A stretch of 64,000 nucleotides of DNA from CAZCPB01 sp044223975 (GCA_044223975.1 JBGALI010000008.1:62001-126000), one strand, 5' to 3'; counted from the stretch's first letter, positions 41,711-51,522 are shown. The notes: generated by a model from the letters alone, not told the origin. Program-made: numbers and translations.

Positions 41711-42500
41711 CGGACTTCCAACTCCACGCCACGTGTCGCTCCGGCGGCTGGTTCCCAACTTCATCACCACGGCCGCGCTCTGCTGCGGCGTGGCGGCGCT
41801 GCACTTTGCCCTCAAGGCCGAGAAAGACCCTGAGATGTGGAGCCGGGCTCTTGCCGCGGTGACCGCCGCGGCAATCCTCGACGCCCTCGACGGTCGGGCC
41901 GCGCGGCTTCTTCGGGTCGCGAGCCCCTTCGGCGCCACGCTGGACTCGATGGCGGACTTCGTCGCCTTCGGCATCGCGCCCGCGTTCCTCTTGTTCCGCT
42001 GGAGCCTCGACCAGATCGAACCCCTGGGCTTCATCGTCGCGGTGATGTACGCGCTGTGCGCCGCGTTGCGTCTGGCGCGGTTCACGGCCATGGCCAAGCG
42101 CGGCAAGGGCTCGGGCCCGTGGGGTCCGCACTATTTTCTGGGCATGCCCGCTCCCGGCGCTGCCGGTGCGGTGCTGGTTCCCCTGCTTCTGGATGCCTCC
42201 AAGAAGCTCGATCTTCAACTCCCGGTCTGGGTGGTCGCGGGCAACACCGTCCTGATCGCCGTGCTGATGGTCAGCCGACTGCCGGTGTACTCCCTCAAGG
42301 GCGTGAAGGTCAGCCGAAAGCTCGCCGTACCGTTGATGGTGCTGGTGGGCGCCGTTGTAGTGGCCGGCACGCGCGACCCGTGGCTCACCCTCGCGGCGCT
42401 GGGCACGACCTACCTGCTGACGGTCCCCGTGAGCATCGCCACGGCCCGGAGGATCGAGCGACGGGCGGCCGCCGAGGGGCCGAAGGACCCGGTGCGCTAA
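41703..42500 (+). CDS. pssA: CDP-diacylglycerol-serine O-phosphatidyltransferase (PssA)
   Basis: 265 residues from GTG 41703, with a perfect AGGAGGT ribosome site at 41688-41694 (8-nt spacing); TTG 41700 is an alternative. It makes phosphatidylserine, the substrate of the neighbouring Psd. The CDP-alcohol phosphatidyltransferase motif DALDGRAARLLRVASPFGAT followed by LDSMADFVAFG gives the DGxxAR...GxxxDxxxD residues that bind magnesium and CDP. About seven to eight membrane helices follow the usual family order. The upstream frame (to 41583) lies inside psd and is not coding. Confidence 0.93.
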   Translation: MADGLPTPRHVSLRRLVPNFITTAALCCGVAALHFALKAEKDPEMWSRALAAVTAAAILDALDGRAARLLRVASPFGATLDSMADFVAFGIAPAFLLFRWSLDQIEPLGFIVAVMYALCAALRLARFTAMAKRGKGSGPWGPHYFLGMPAPGAAGAVLVPLLLDASKKLDLQLPVWVVAGNTVLIAVLMVSRLPVYSLKGVKVSRKLAVPLMVLVGAVVVAGTRDPWLTLAALGTTYLLTVPVSIATARRIERRAAAEGPKDPVR

Positions 42501-42613
42501 CGCTTTCGGAGCTCCCTTCCGGGGGCGCTTTGACTTACACTCGGCGTCGGCCCCGGGCACCGCCACGGGGCGATCAGCTGCGCCCCTTGCACCACCGCGA
42601 ATCCGAGGGCACC

Positions 42614-44308
42614 ATGCCGACCGAAACGTTCACGCCCCGCGCCGACCGTTCATTCGCCGGACCCCGATTCTCACGGCGCGCCGCCCCGGTGTGCGCGGCG
42701 ATCGTCGCGCTGGCCGCCGGCTCCGCTTCCGCCACTCCTCCGCCGCCGGCCGGAGCCACGTCCACCGCGATCATCGACGGGAAGGAGGTCCCCGTTCCCG
42801 ACCTGCGCATGGGCGATCGTGACACCGTGCGGCGCATCCTCGAAGAGGGACGCGACCGCAGCCAGGTGATGGAGCACATCACGCACCTCACCAAGCAGAT
42901 TGGCCCACGGCTTACCGGTTCCTCCAACGCTCGCACCGCCAACGAGTGGGCCCGTTCGATGTACACGCTCTGGGGACTGGAGAACGCGCACCTCGAGCAG
43001 TGGGGGACCATCCCCGTCGGGTTCGATCGCGGCCCGTGCAGCGGCAAGCTCGTCCTCCGCACCGTCACCAAGAACGACGACGGCACCGAGAAGGTCGACT
43101 TCAGCACCCTCCGCGACCTGCAGTTCAGCACGCTCTCGTGGTCGAGCGGGACCGACGGCGCGGTACGCGGCAAGGTGCTCAAGGAGCCGCGCGACGACAA
43201 GGAGTACGAGGCGGTCAAAGCGGACATCAAGGGGGCATGGGTTCTCCTGGATCCGCCCAAGACCGGGAGCGGCCAGCGTGGCGTGCGCGGCGGGGCCGCC
43301 GCCCTTTGCACGCGCCTGAAGGACGCTCGCAAGAAGATCGCCGATGGGGGCAAGCCGGAGGATCTGGCGATCCCCGAGCGTCTGGCCCTCGACGGCGCCG
43401 CTGGATTCGTGATGACCGGGCGCGACGAGCGAGTCTGGACCGGCGCCGTCCCGGGCTGGCGCACGCTCGACCCCGAAAACATCCCGCGCGATGTCATCGT
43501 GTCCGTCCGCGGCAGCGACTACGACGCGATCAACTCGCGCCTCTACGACGGCGACACCGTCGAGCTTGAGTTCAACCTCAAGAACACGCTCGTCAAGGGC
43601 CCGGTTCCCACGTTCAACACCGTCGCCGAGATCCGCGGCAGTGAATTGCCCGACGAGTACGTCATCGTCTCGGCGCACCTGGACTCGTGGGACGGCCCAG
43701 GCTCCGAGGGCTGCACCGACAACGGCACCGGATCGGCGACGGTGCTCGAGGCCGCCCGCATTCTCAAGGCCGCGGGCGCCCGCCCGCGCCGCACCATCCG
43801 CTTCTGCAACTGGACGGGCGAGGAGCAGGGGTTGCTCGGGTCCAAGGGTTACGTTGAGCAGCACAAGGCCGAGCTGCCGCGCATCTCCGCGGTGTTCGTC
43901 GACGACGGCGGGACCAACTACGAGGGCGGAGTGCCCGCCGCGACGCAGATGGTGCCCATGCTCGCCGCGGCGACCGCTCCCGTCAACAACTTTTTTTACA
44001 GCGACACCGACGGCAAGTTCCTGAACGTGAACATCCGCGACACCAAGGCGAAGATCGAAACGCACGGCTCGAGCGACCACGCGAGCTTCAACGCGGTGGG
44101 CGTGCCCGGGTTCTTCTGGGACGAGACGGGCCGTGCGGACTACGGCTTCGGCTGGCACACGCAGAACGACAAGCTCGACCTTGCGATCCCCGAGTACCTG
44201 GCCCAGTCGGCGACGTGCATGGCGGTGACGGCGTACAACCTCGCGTGCGCCGACACGCTGCTGCCGCGCGTCGAGCCGCCGAAGAAGGAAGAGCCCAAGT
44301 CCAACTGA
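42614..44308 (+). CDS. secreted M28-family zinc peptidase, long form
   Basis: 564 residues from ATG 42614; the much longer frame (to 41837) overlaps pssA and is rejected. Signal peptide near 23-42 (SASA-T). An N-terminal protease-associated-like domain occupies about 95-310. The peptidase core has VIVSAHLDSWD (His and Asp), CTDNGTGSATV, WTGEEQGLLGSKGY (Glu-Glu), VDDGGTNYEG and the final FGWHTQNDKLD (His). It resembles plasma glutamate carboxypeptidase-type M28 enzymes. It begins 113 bp after pssA and has no visible coupling to it. Confidence 0.9.
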   Translation: MPTETFTPRADRSFAGPRFSRRAAPVCAAIVALAAGSASATPPPPAGATSTAIIDGKEVPVPDLRMGDRDTVRRILEEGRDRSQVMEHITHLTKQIGPRLTGSSNARTANEWARSMYTLWGLENAHLEQWGTIPVGFDRGPCSGKLVLRTVTKNDDGTEKVDFSTLRDLQFSTLSWSSGTDGAVRGKVLKEPRDDKEYEAVKADIKGAWVLLDPPKTGSGQRGVRGGAAALCTRLKDARKKIADGGKPEDLAIPERLALDGAAGFVMTGRDERVWTGAVPGWRTLDPENIPRDVIVSVRGSDYDAINSRLYDGDTVELEFNLKNTLVKGPVPTFNTVAEIRGSELPDEYVIVSAHLDSWDGPGSEGCTDNGTGSATVLEAARILKAAGARPRRTIRFCNWTGEEQGLLGSKGYVEQHKAELPRISAVFVDDGGTNYEGGVPAATQMVPMLAAATAPVNNFFYSDTDGKFLNVNIRDTKAKIETHGSSDHASFNAVGVPGFFWDETGRADYGFGWHTQNDKLDLAIPEYLAQSATCMAVTAYNLACADTLLPRVEPPKKEEPKSN

Positions 44309-44359
44309 CCGGGACCGCGCCGGCGTCCCGCGCGTTCCGCTGTTCCAAGGGAGAATCGC

Positions 44360-45178
44360 ATGGGCGGAGGCACTCGTCCCGGTTCGCTCGGCTCGAATTC
44401 GCCGTCCGCGTCGACCGTCCGCGGCATCGCCGGCGCCGCGCCACCCCGCTCGCGCACTACTTCGGCGCGCTCGCTCGGCCTTGACGATCCGCCCGCCGCC
44501 GACGCGGGCATCTCGCCCGCCGCGCCGTTGTCGGACGGCGCGGTGCAGGCCGACTCCGGTGCCCCGTCCGGCGGGTCCGGCGGTGCGTTCGGAGCGCAGG
44601 CGAATGCCCCGATCTCGTGCGGTCTGGACCAGGTGATCGTGTCGCTCACGGCGGGGGCGGTCCCGCGCCCCGACACGTCCAAGTCCGTGTGCTGGATCCG
44701 GGCCCGTAAGGGCGCCAACGACCCGGACATGCTCGCGTACACCGAGTTCTCGATCAATATCGCGCCCGTCATCCCGCCCGACGTGACCCGGCCGATCAAG
44801 CTGCCGTTCACCCTGACTTTCGCCCACATGCAGATCGCCAGCGAGCTGGCGTCGATCCCCGGCGCCGTGTCGAGGATGGAAGCCCACGAGCGACAGCACC
44901 CCCGCGAGTGGGAGGCCGCGATCCGCGCGGAGCTTCCGGACCTGTGCTCGCGGATCGACGCCGAGGTCACGACCCGCGTGACCACGCACGCCCAGCAGAA
45001 GGCGCTCATCGCGGTGCTGAAGCGCATCACCGGCACGATCATCGACGAGTGGTACAAGGTCCTGGAAGACAGCACCCACAACTTCGACAGCACGGACTAC
45101 CCGAGCCTGCACGCCGATCTCGCCACGCTGGGGGTGCCGAAGTACCGGTGTGTCCATGGGGTGGCCAAGCGGGAGTGA
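44360..45178 (+). CDS. uncharacterised protein with an HExxH zincin-like motif
   Basis: 272 residues. The N-terminal 85 residues are low-complexity Ser/Ala/Gly/Pro with no recognisable signal peptide. Residues about 86-250 hold a domain with FAHMQIASELASIPGAVSRM then EAHERQHPREWEAA, where His176-Glu177-Arg-Gln-His180 fits HExxH with Glu185 following; this is the pattern of DUF922-like predicted zinc proteases. It may be secreted by a non-classical route or be cytoplasmic. GGGAGA precedes ATG. It lies 51 bp after the M28 gene and 244 bp before the LEPR pair. Confidence 0.6.
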   Translation: MGGGTRPGSLGSNSPSASTVRGIAGAAPPRSRTTSARSLGLDDPPAADAGISPAAPLSDGAVQADSGAPSGGSGGAFGAQANAPISCGLDQVIVSLTAGAVPRPDTSKSVCWIRARKGANDPDMLAYTEFSINIAPVIPPDVTRPIKLPFTLTFAHMQIASELASIPGAVSRMEAHERQHPREWEAAIRAELPDLCSRIDAEVTTRVTTHAQQKALIAVLKRITGTIIDEWYKVLEDSTHNFDSTDYPSLHADLATLGVPKYRCVHGVAKRE

Positions 45179-45422
45179 CGGCCAGCTGGCCAGGGGATTG
45201 AGGGGATCTCGTCCCGCGCGGTGGGATCGCCGCCGATGCGTTCGTAAGTGCTTGCTGGATATTCGTTTCCGCTGTATTCGAGCATGCGGTGAAGTGCGCC
45301 GACCCCCAAGGCCGGATCGATTCGCGGGTCCGAAATCACGCTTTGGAAATCCGGGAGTGCGGTGCAACTTTCGTCCCTTGGGCCGGTAGTAGGGGAGGCA
45401 TGCTGACCGCGGAGGTCATTCG

Positions 45423-47756
45423 ATGAAGCTCAGAACCTGGCGTAGCGACTTTTCCCTCATCGACGCCCTCGAGCCGCGCCTGGTGCTCTCGGGCCCGCCG
45501 CCGTACCCGTTCGTCACCGCCGGGATCAGCTTTGACACCGCCACCAACCAGGCGTCGGGGATGTTCTGGGCCAGCGGGACGGTGTACGCCGACGACAGCT
45601 TTACGGGGAGCTATGAGCGGTTCGATGCGACTTCGCGCTCGGGGCCCGGGGCCCTGCCCTGGGCGGGGTTCACGCGCCCCGACACCGACCGCATGAGGCT
45701 GCTCCCGGCGGCCGGGTTCGACGGGTACGCGTCGCAGAATTCGCTCCAGTTCATCGCCCAGCAGGGTTTTCCGCCCGGGTCGTTCGTGGGCCGAGACTCG
45801 GCGGGCATCGTGCGTGACATGGGGATGTTTGTCGAGCCCTACTTCCAAGGCCCGTTCGGCCTGGGCGTGTACCTTCAGCAGGACTATTTCATCACCACGT
45901 TTGCCGCGATGACCCCGGAGCGCGGCCTTGAGACCGTCACGCTCGTCGCCACGCCGCACTACTTCAAGTCGCCCGACTACACGTTCGAGTATTTCTTTCA
46001 GAGCGGCACGGTGGAGTTCGACAACGTCCACGTCGTCTCGGCGACGCCGACGCTTACGGTGTTCGACAATGGTGTGCGGGTGTACTCCACCAACAGCCAC
46101 GCGACCAACTTCTTCATGGTCGACCCCGACGGCAGCGACGGGATCGTCGGGTTCGGCGTCGGGCTGGTGCGCTGGGCCCAGGCCCCAGACAGCATCCACG
46201 TGGACGACATCCACGGCGCGTACCGCGGCAGCATCATGACCAGCGGCCCAGAGTCTGGCGCATTCTTCGGAATCCAGAACACTGCGGGCGGGCTTTCCGG
46301 CGACGCGGTCGCGGACGTCGTGATCGCGATCGACCCCGACGGCGCGTTCACGGTGTACGACGCCGGCGCGTACGACCAGGGTCTGCGCAACCCTGTGAAC
46401 AGCGGGCGCTGGGCCTACCTGGCCAACCCGCGCCAGCGGCACGATCTTGACCTCGGGCGCCTTCAACTCACCGACTGGGACGGGCGCGTCGCCGCGGTCC
46501 GAGTGGCGCGCAACGCGCTGCTCATCCCGGTGTCGGTGGCCGGGCTCCAGGCCGCCTCGACCGAGAGCGGCGAGTTCGAGGAGGTCTGGGGGATCGTCAC
46601 GCGCGGCAGCTACACGCCGATCACCGACGCGCTTGACTTCCAGGAGGCGGTGTTCAGCACCGACGAGGCCGGGCACCTCGTCGCGCTCCAGCACGCGATC
46701 AGCTCCGACGCCGACAAGGTGGGCTGGTACTCGCTCGACCTGACGGACTCGTTCGGCACCGCGGCGGTCACGGGCTCGCTGTACTCCTGGCACGACCTGA
46801 ACTTCGAGCGCGTCGCGGTCGTCGGCCGGTCCGTCGGCGGCGACCTCCTGTTCTGGCAGCGATTGAACGACGAATGGACTTTCGAGGATCTCACCACGGC
46901 GATCGACGGCGCCGTCGCGTTCGGCGGCGACATCTCCGGCGTGAACTTCGCCAACGGGGATTTCTTCCGGCGTCCCCTGGCCGCGATCGTCGGCACCGAC
47001 GCCGACGGGAAGTTCATCGCGTACGTGCAGCAGGAAGGGGCGGCGTGGGAGTTCGTCAACGTCGAGGCCAACGGCCTCGTGGGCGAGGGCGTGCACCCGA
47101 ACTTCGTCGGCCCGCTCGCGGGGTTCGGCACGCCGTGGGACGGCTTCAACTTCGCCGGCCTCGACGACCAGGGCCGCATCTGGGCCCTGTGGTACTCCAG
47201 GGCGCTGGGTGGCCACTGGGCCACCAACAACCTGAGCGAGATCGCCGGCGGCACGCCGCAGATCGTCAGCCACCTGACCGCCATCACCACGCCGTGGAAC
47301 GCCTTCCAGATCTCCGGTCTCGATTCTCGGGGCCACATCATCGTGACGTGGTGGGCCCGCGAGGTCGGCTGGCGGTACGACGGGCTGACGGACCTCGTCG
47401 GCGGCCCGTCGTTCGTGGGCGTTGAGCTCGCATCCTACTACAGCATCGCGCTCAACGTCATCAACGTGATCGGCATCGACGCGGCCGGGGATGCCGTGGT
47501 GTACTGGTGGAACCCCAAGAGCGGCTGGAACGTCGGTTACCCCGCGACAGGCTTGAGCGAATCTACCCGCCCGCAGGGCGCGATCCTGTACGACGGGTTC
47601 GACGTGCGGTACTCGAACATCCCGGGCCAGAGCGCCAGTTTCCAGAGCATCACCTGGCAGGCCGCCGACGGGCACACCAAGCGCCTCGTCTGGTACACCG
47701 CCGCGCCCGACGCGTGGTCGTTCGAGGATCTGACCGAACTGGCGAAGCCTTTGTGA
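45423..47756 (+). CDS. LEPR-motif surface protein, tandem copy 1
   Basis: 777 residues from ATG 45423, with GGAGG upstream. The N terminus has no classical signal peptide but DALEPRLVLSG, the LEPR-XLL signature of planctomycete surface/exported proteins. Residues about 25-330 are an unassigned beta-rich region. From about 330 on there are repeated units of 40-50 residues with the pattern GxDxxGxxxxWW...GWxxxxLTxL, e.g. TTPWNAFQISGLDSRGHIIV and NVIGIDAAGDAVVYWWNPKS, suggesting a lectin-like or generic beta-propeller. No catalytic motif. The next gene is a homologue in the same order along its whole length. Confidence 0.75.
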   Translation: MKLRTWRSDFSLIDALEPRLVLSGPPPYPFVTAGISFDTATNQASGMFWASGTVYADDSFTGSYERFDATSRSGPGALPWAGFTRPDTDRMRLLPAAGFDGYASQNSLQFIAQQGFPPGSFVGRDSAGIVRDMGMFVEPYFQGPFGLGVYLQQDYFITTFAAMTPERGLETVTLVATPHYFKSPDYTFEYFFQSGTVEFDNVHVVSATPTLTVFDNGVRVYSTNSHATNFFMVDPDGSDGIVGFGVGLVRWAQAPDSIHVDDIHGAYRGSIMTSGPESGAFFGIQNTAGGLSGDAVADVVIAIDPDGAFTVYDAGAYDQGLRNPVNSGRWAYLANPRQRHDLDLGRLQLTDWDGRVAAVRVARNALLIPVSVAGLQAASTESGEFEEVWGIVTRGSYTPITDALDFQEAVFSTDEAGHLVALQHAISSDADKVGWYSLDLTDSFGTAAVTGSLYSWHDLNFERVAVVGRSVGGDLLFWQRLNDEWTFEDLTTAIDGAVAFGGDISGVNFANGDFFRRPLAAIVGTDADGKFIAYVQQEGAAWEFVNVEANGLVGEGVHPNFVGPLAGFGTPWDGFNFAGLDDQGRIWALWYSRALGGHWATNNLSEIAGGTPQIVSHLTAITTPWNAFQISGLDSRGHIIVTWWAREVGWRYDGLTDLVGGPSFVGVELASYYSIALNVINVIGIDAAGDAVVYWWNPKSGWNVGYPATGLSESTRPQGAILYDGFDVRYSNIPGQSASFQSITWQAADGHTKRLVWYTAAPDAWSFEDLTELAKPL

Positions 47757-47817
47757 GCATCACGCGCCTGATCGTAGAACGAGAATCGTTGAGAACTCGG
47801 ACGGGGGTACGGCAAGG

Positions 47818-50172
47818 ATGAACGAGCGAAGTGTTCCGTCTGCATCCGCACTGTTCGAGCATCTCGAACCGCGTACATTCCTCACCGGAGGACCGCCGTA
47901 CGCGTTCGTGACGGCGGGCCTCAGCTTCGATCAGAACCCCGATCACACGCCCACGATGTTCTGGGGCACGGGGACGGTGGGCCTCAACGACTCATTCTCG
48001 GGGACGTTTGAGCGGTTCGACAACCACTCGCGCTCAGGATCGCTGCCCCTGCCGTGGTCCGGGTTCACCCGCCCGGATAACGACCGCATGCGCCTGGTGT
48101 CGGCCCCGGGGGTCGCGCCGTATGCCACGCAGGACGCCGGCCAGTTCATCGCCCAGCAGGGGTTCCCCGCGTCGTCGTTCACGGGGCGCGAGGCCGACGG
48201 CTCGGTCCGCGACATGGGCTATTTCGTGACGCCCTACAACCTCGGCGACACCGTCGGCACCACGCACGTGATCACGCCGCGGAGTTACCTGAAGCTCGAT
48301 TACGTTCTCACCTCCTTCGCCGCCCTGACGGCCAAGGGCTTCGAGCTGGTGACGCTGATGATCGTGCCGGAGAACTACACGGTCGGCGGAGTCTCGACTG
48401 CGCGATTCACGTTCAAGTACATGTTCAAGGCGGGCACGATCGAAACGCCCGGCGTGTCGCTCCTCTCCGAGACCGCGACATCCCTGTCGTTCGGCAACGG
48501 CGTGCAGCTCTATTCCACCTTCCACCGCTCCACGAACTTCCTGGTTGTCGATCCCAATCCGCAGGACGGCGTGGTCGGCTTCGGGATGGGGCTGGCCCGG
48601 TTCCGCAACGGCGGCGACAGCATCAAGAACGACATGATCCCCGGGACCTTCCGGGGATCGGTGGTCACCTCCGGCGCTCAGTCCGCGGCGTTCTTCGGGG
48701 TCTCCCCGCCGCCCACCGGGCCGGGCGCCGCCGGGATCACCAGCGTCGTCATCACGCTCGCGGCGGGCGGTCAGTACACCATGTACCGCGCCGCCCAGTT
48801 TGACCAGGGGCTGCGCGTGCCGATCTCAACCGGCACCTGGAACTACGGCCCCAACCCCAGCGACGAAGTGCTCGACCGCGGCAGGCTGCAGTTGGTCGGC
48901 CCCGCGGGGCGCACCGCGATCTTCCGCCCGGCCCGCTTTGCCGCGGGCATGCTGCTGCCCGAATCGGTCAGCGCGCCGGGAGCGTCCACGGAGCGCATCA
49001 TCGGGCTCCTCACGCTCGGGAACTACACGCCGTTTGCGCCGGGCCTGGACTACCAGGAGGGAGTGGTTGACGTCGATGCCTCGGGTCACCCCATCGCGTA
49101 CCAGCACGCCACCAGCACCGACCCCGAGCTCGTCTCCTGGTACTCGGTCGACCTGCTGATAGTCGGGGGAGGCCAGCCCGTCGCGGGTCCCTTGTTCACG
49201 TGGCACGACCTCACGTTCACGAGGTTCGGAGTGGTGGGGCGCGCCGCGGCAACCGGCAACCTCCAGCTCTGGGAGCGCACCGATGACCAGTGGATCTACA
49301 CCGACCTGACGGCCAAGCTCGCCGGGTCGAAGGCCTTCGGCGGCGACATCGCCGGGTCGGTGTACGGGATGTTCGGCGATCCGTACCGCAGCCCGCGCGC
49401 GGCGATCGTCGGCGTCGACACGTCCGGCAAGTTCATCGCGTACATCGAGGGCAACGGCTGGAGCTTTGTGGACGTCGAGGCCCAGGGCCTGCTGGGCCAG
49501 GGCGTGCACCCCAAGCTGGTGGGGCCCCTCGCTGGCTTCGGCACGCCGTGGAACGCGTTCAACTTCGCGGGCGTCGACGACAAGGGCCAGATCTGGTCGC
49601 TGTGGCGCTCCGCCGCGCTCCCCGGCACCCAGTGGGCGATCAACAACCTCAGCGCCATCGCCGGCAACGTGCCCAAGATGGTGAGCCACCTGACCGCCGT
49701 CACCACGCCGTGGAACGCGTTCCACATCACCGGCCTGGACTCGGCCGGGCGCGTGATCATCACGTGGTGGGAAAAGTCAGTGGGCTGGCGCTACGACGGC
49801 CTGACCGAGCTCACGCACGGGCCGGCGCTCGTCGGGCTCGAGATCTCGACCAACTACAACACCACGCAGGGCGTGATCAACATCTCCGGCTTTGACTCCG
49901 ACGGCAGCGTGATCATGTACTGGTGGAACCCCGCCGCGGGGTGGAACGTCGCGCGCCCCGTCACCGCGCTCTCGCTCCCCCAGCGCGCCAGCGGCCCCAT
50001 CGCCCTCGACGGATTCGTGGTTCCCTACACGACAATCCCCGGCCTGATCGACAGCTTCCAGACGCTCACGTGGAAGAACAACATCGGCCACCGCATGCGC
50101 CTGGCGTGGCAGACCGCGACCCCGGCGGTGTGGCTGCTGCAGGACCTGACGGACCTGGCCGTGCCGAAGTAG
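47818..50172 (+). CDS. LEPR-motif surface protein, tandem copy 2
   Basis: 784 residues, start ATG 47818, 61 bp after copy 1. Signature FEHLEPRTFLTGG at the N terminus. It follows copy 1 along the whole length, with blocks such as PPYAFVTAGLSFDQ, GFTRPDNDRMRL, DAGQFIAQQGFP, VGPLAGFGTPWNAFNFAG and HLTAVTTPWNAFHITGLDSA closely matching and loops diverged. The propeller-like repeats and a final WLLQDLTDLA are retained. A tandem duplication followed by divergence is the simplest reading. No Cys-rich or protease domain. Confidence 0.75.
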   Translation: MNERSVPSASALFEHLEPRTFLTGGPPYAFVTAGLSFDQNPDHTPTMFWGTGTVGLNDSFSGTFERFDNHSRSGSLPLPWSGFTRPDNDRMRLVSAPGVAPYATQDAGQFIAQQGFPASSFTGREADGSVRDMGYFVTPYNLGDTVGTTHVITPRSYLKLDYVLTSFAALTAKGFELVTLMIVPENYTVGGVSTARFTFKYMFKAGTIETPGVSLLSETATSLSFGNGVQLYSTFHRSTNFLVVDPNPQDGVVGFGMGLARFRNGGDSIKNDMIPGTFRGSVVTSGAQSAAFFGVSPPPTGPGAAGITSVVITLAAGGQYTMYRAAQFDQGLRVPISTGTWNYGPNPSDEVLDRGRLQLVGPAGRTAIFRPARFAAGMLLPESVSAPGASTERIIGLLTLGNYTPFAPGLDYQEGVVDVDASGHPIAYQHATSTDPELVSWYSVDLLIVGGGQPVAGPLFTWHDLTFTRFGVVGRAAATGNLQLWERTDDQWIYTDLTAKLAGSKAFGGDIAGSVYGMFGDPYRSPRAAIVGVDTSGKFIAYIEGNGWSFVDVEAQGLLGQGVHPKLVGPLAGFGTPWNAFNFAGVDDKGQIWSLWRSAALPGTQWAINNLSAIAGNVPKMVSHLTAVTTPWNAFHITGLDSAGRVIITWWEKSVGWRYDGLTELTHGPALVGLEISTNYNTTQGVINISGFDSDGSVIMYWWNPAAGWNVARPVTALSLPQRASGPIALDGFVVPYTTIPGLIDSFQTLTWKNNIGHRMRLAWQTATPAVWLLQDLTDLAVPK

Positions 50173-50174
50173 GG

Positions 50175-50200
50175 CTCCCGCGATCGAATCACGCGGGGAG
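50175..50200. terminator. possible bidirectional hairpin between convergent genes
   Basis: CTCCCGCG and CGCGGGGAG form an 8-bp stem with one bulged base, in the 36-bp gap between LEPR copy 2 and the Gfo/Idh gene. There is no T run. Confidence 0.3.
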
Positions 50201-50208
50201 GACCCGGC

Positions 50209-51522
50209 TCACACCAGCTTGGTCTTCCCCGGCATCGCCACCTCGCCGACGGCCAGCGGCCCCATCTCGAAGTTCTTGGGCACCAGGTCCAGCGTGGACT
50301 TGTTCATCGCAAAGTCCCACGTTACTTCCTGGCCGGTGTAGCACGACATGCGACCCATGATCGCCGTGAGCGTGCTCTCGGCCACGCGCACGCCCTCGTT
50401 GAGCGGCGTGCCGCTCTCGATGCTCGCGATCAGGTCGATGTGCTCCTGCGTGTAGGGCTCGTTGTTCTTGCTGGGGTCGCACTTCCAGGGGTTCTTGCCC
50501 GTAATCTGCGCGAAGCCAGAGCGCGACTCGGTTGCGCCCTCCGTGCCCGTCACCGCCTCCATCACGCGGTTAGTGCAGTTGTCGATCTGGCGGCAGGTGC
50601 TGAAGCCGTACACGCCGTTGGGGTACTCGTACTCGATCGCAAAGTGGTCGTAGATCTGGCCGTACTCGGGCTGCGTGCGCACCTGGCGCCCGCCCAGACC
50701 CAGGCACTTGATCGGCGTCGAGCCCATGACCCAGTTGAGCACGTCGAGGTTGTGCACGTGCTGCTCGACGATGTGGTCGCCCGAGAGCCACGTGAAGTAC
50801 AGCCAGTTGCGGAGCTGCCACTCCATGTCCGACCACTTGGGCTCGCGCTTGTGCATCCACAAGCTGCCCTGGTTCCACGACACGCGGGCGCTCATGATCT
50901 TGCCGATCGCCCCGCCCTGGATCCGCTTCATCATCTCGAGGTAGCAGTTCTCGTGCCGCCGCTGCGTGCCGGTCACCACGCCCAGACGCTTCTGCTCGGC
51001 CAGCTTGGCCGCGGCGATGACCTGGCGCACGCCCGCGGGGTCGACCGCCACGGGCTTCTCGAAGAACACGTGCTTGTTGGCGTCCACCGCCGCGGCAAAG
51101 TGGATGGGGCGGAACCCCGGCGGCGTCGCGAGGATAACCAGGTCGACGTCGGTCGCCAGCAGCTTCTTGTACGCGTCAAAGCCGGTGAACATGTGGTCGT
51201 CGGCGACCGTCACCCGCGCCTTGTGATCGGCGGGGAAGTCGTTGGAGGTCTTGAGATATTCACGCGAGCCCTTGAGGCGGTCTTCGAAGACGTCGGCCAT
51301 CGCGACGATGCGGGTCTTGGGGGACGCGGCCAGCGAATTGGCCGCCGCGCCCGTGCCGCGCCCGCCGCAGCCGATCAGACCCACCTTGATCACGTCCGAT
51401 CCGAACGCGAAGTACCCCGGCTTGGCCCACGCGGCCGCGGGGATCACCGCGGCACCCGCGGCGGCGGCGGAGGTCCGGACAAACTCGCGGCGGGAGACGG
51501 ACGACGGCGTGTGGCGCAGCAT
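50209..51522 (-). CDS. Tat-exported Gfo/Idh/MocA-family oxidoreductase
   Basis: 437 residues. Twin-arginine signal SRREFVRTSAAAAGAAVIPA, cut near AWA-KP. The NAD(P)-binding fold has VGLIGCGGRGTGAAANSLAA; FFEKPVAVDPAGVRQ is the family EKP block with the catalytic Lys, and SGDHIVEQHVHNLDVLNWVM contains the downstream His/Asp of planctomycete members. The sugar substrate is unknown. GAGGAA precedes ATG 51522. It converges on LEPR copy 2 and is divergent from gltX (156 bp apart). Confidence 0.9.
   Translation of the reverse strand: MLRHTPSSVSRREFVRTSAAAAGAAVIPAAAWAKPGYFAFGSDVIKVGLIGCGGRGTGAAANSLAASPKTRIVAMADVFEDRLKGSREYLKTSNDFPADHKARVTVADDHMFTGFDAYKKLLATDVDLVILATPPGFRPIHFAAAVDANKHVFFEKPVAVDPAGVRQVIAAAKLAEQKRLGVVTGTQRRHENCYLEMMKRIQGGAIGKIMSARVSWNQGSLWMHKREPKWSDMEWQLRNWLYFTWLSGDHIVEQHVHNLDVLNWVMGSTPIKCLGLGGRQVRTQPEYGQIYDHFAIEYEYPNGVYGFSTCRQIDNCTNRVMEAVTGTEGATESRSGFAQITGKNPWKCDPSKNNEPYTQEHIDLIASIESGTPLNEGVRVAESTLTAIMGRMSCYTGQEVTWDFAMNKSTLDLVPKNFEMGPLAVGEVAMPGKTKLV

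Noticed and set aside
41837..42613. Upstream extension of the M28 peptidase gene
   Set aside because: It overlaps pssA out of frame; the signal peptide starts at ATG 42614.
42671..45367. Minus-strand frame opposite the M28 and zincin genes
   Set aside because: The plus strand has a coherent M28 peptidase with metal ligands; the minus frame has no domain and atypical composition.
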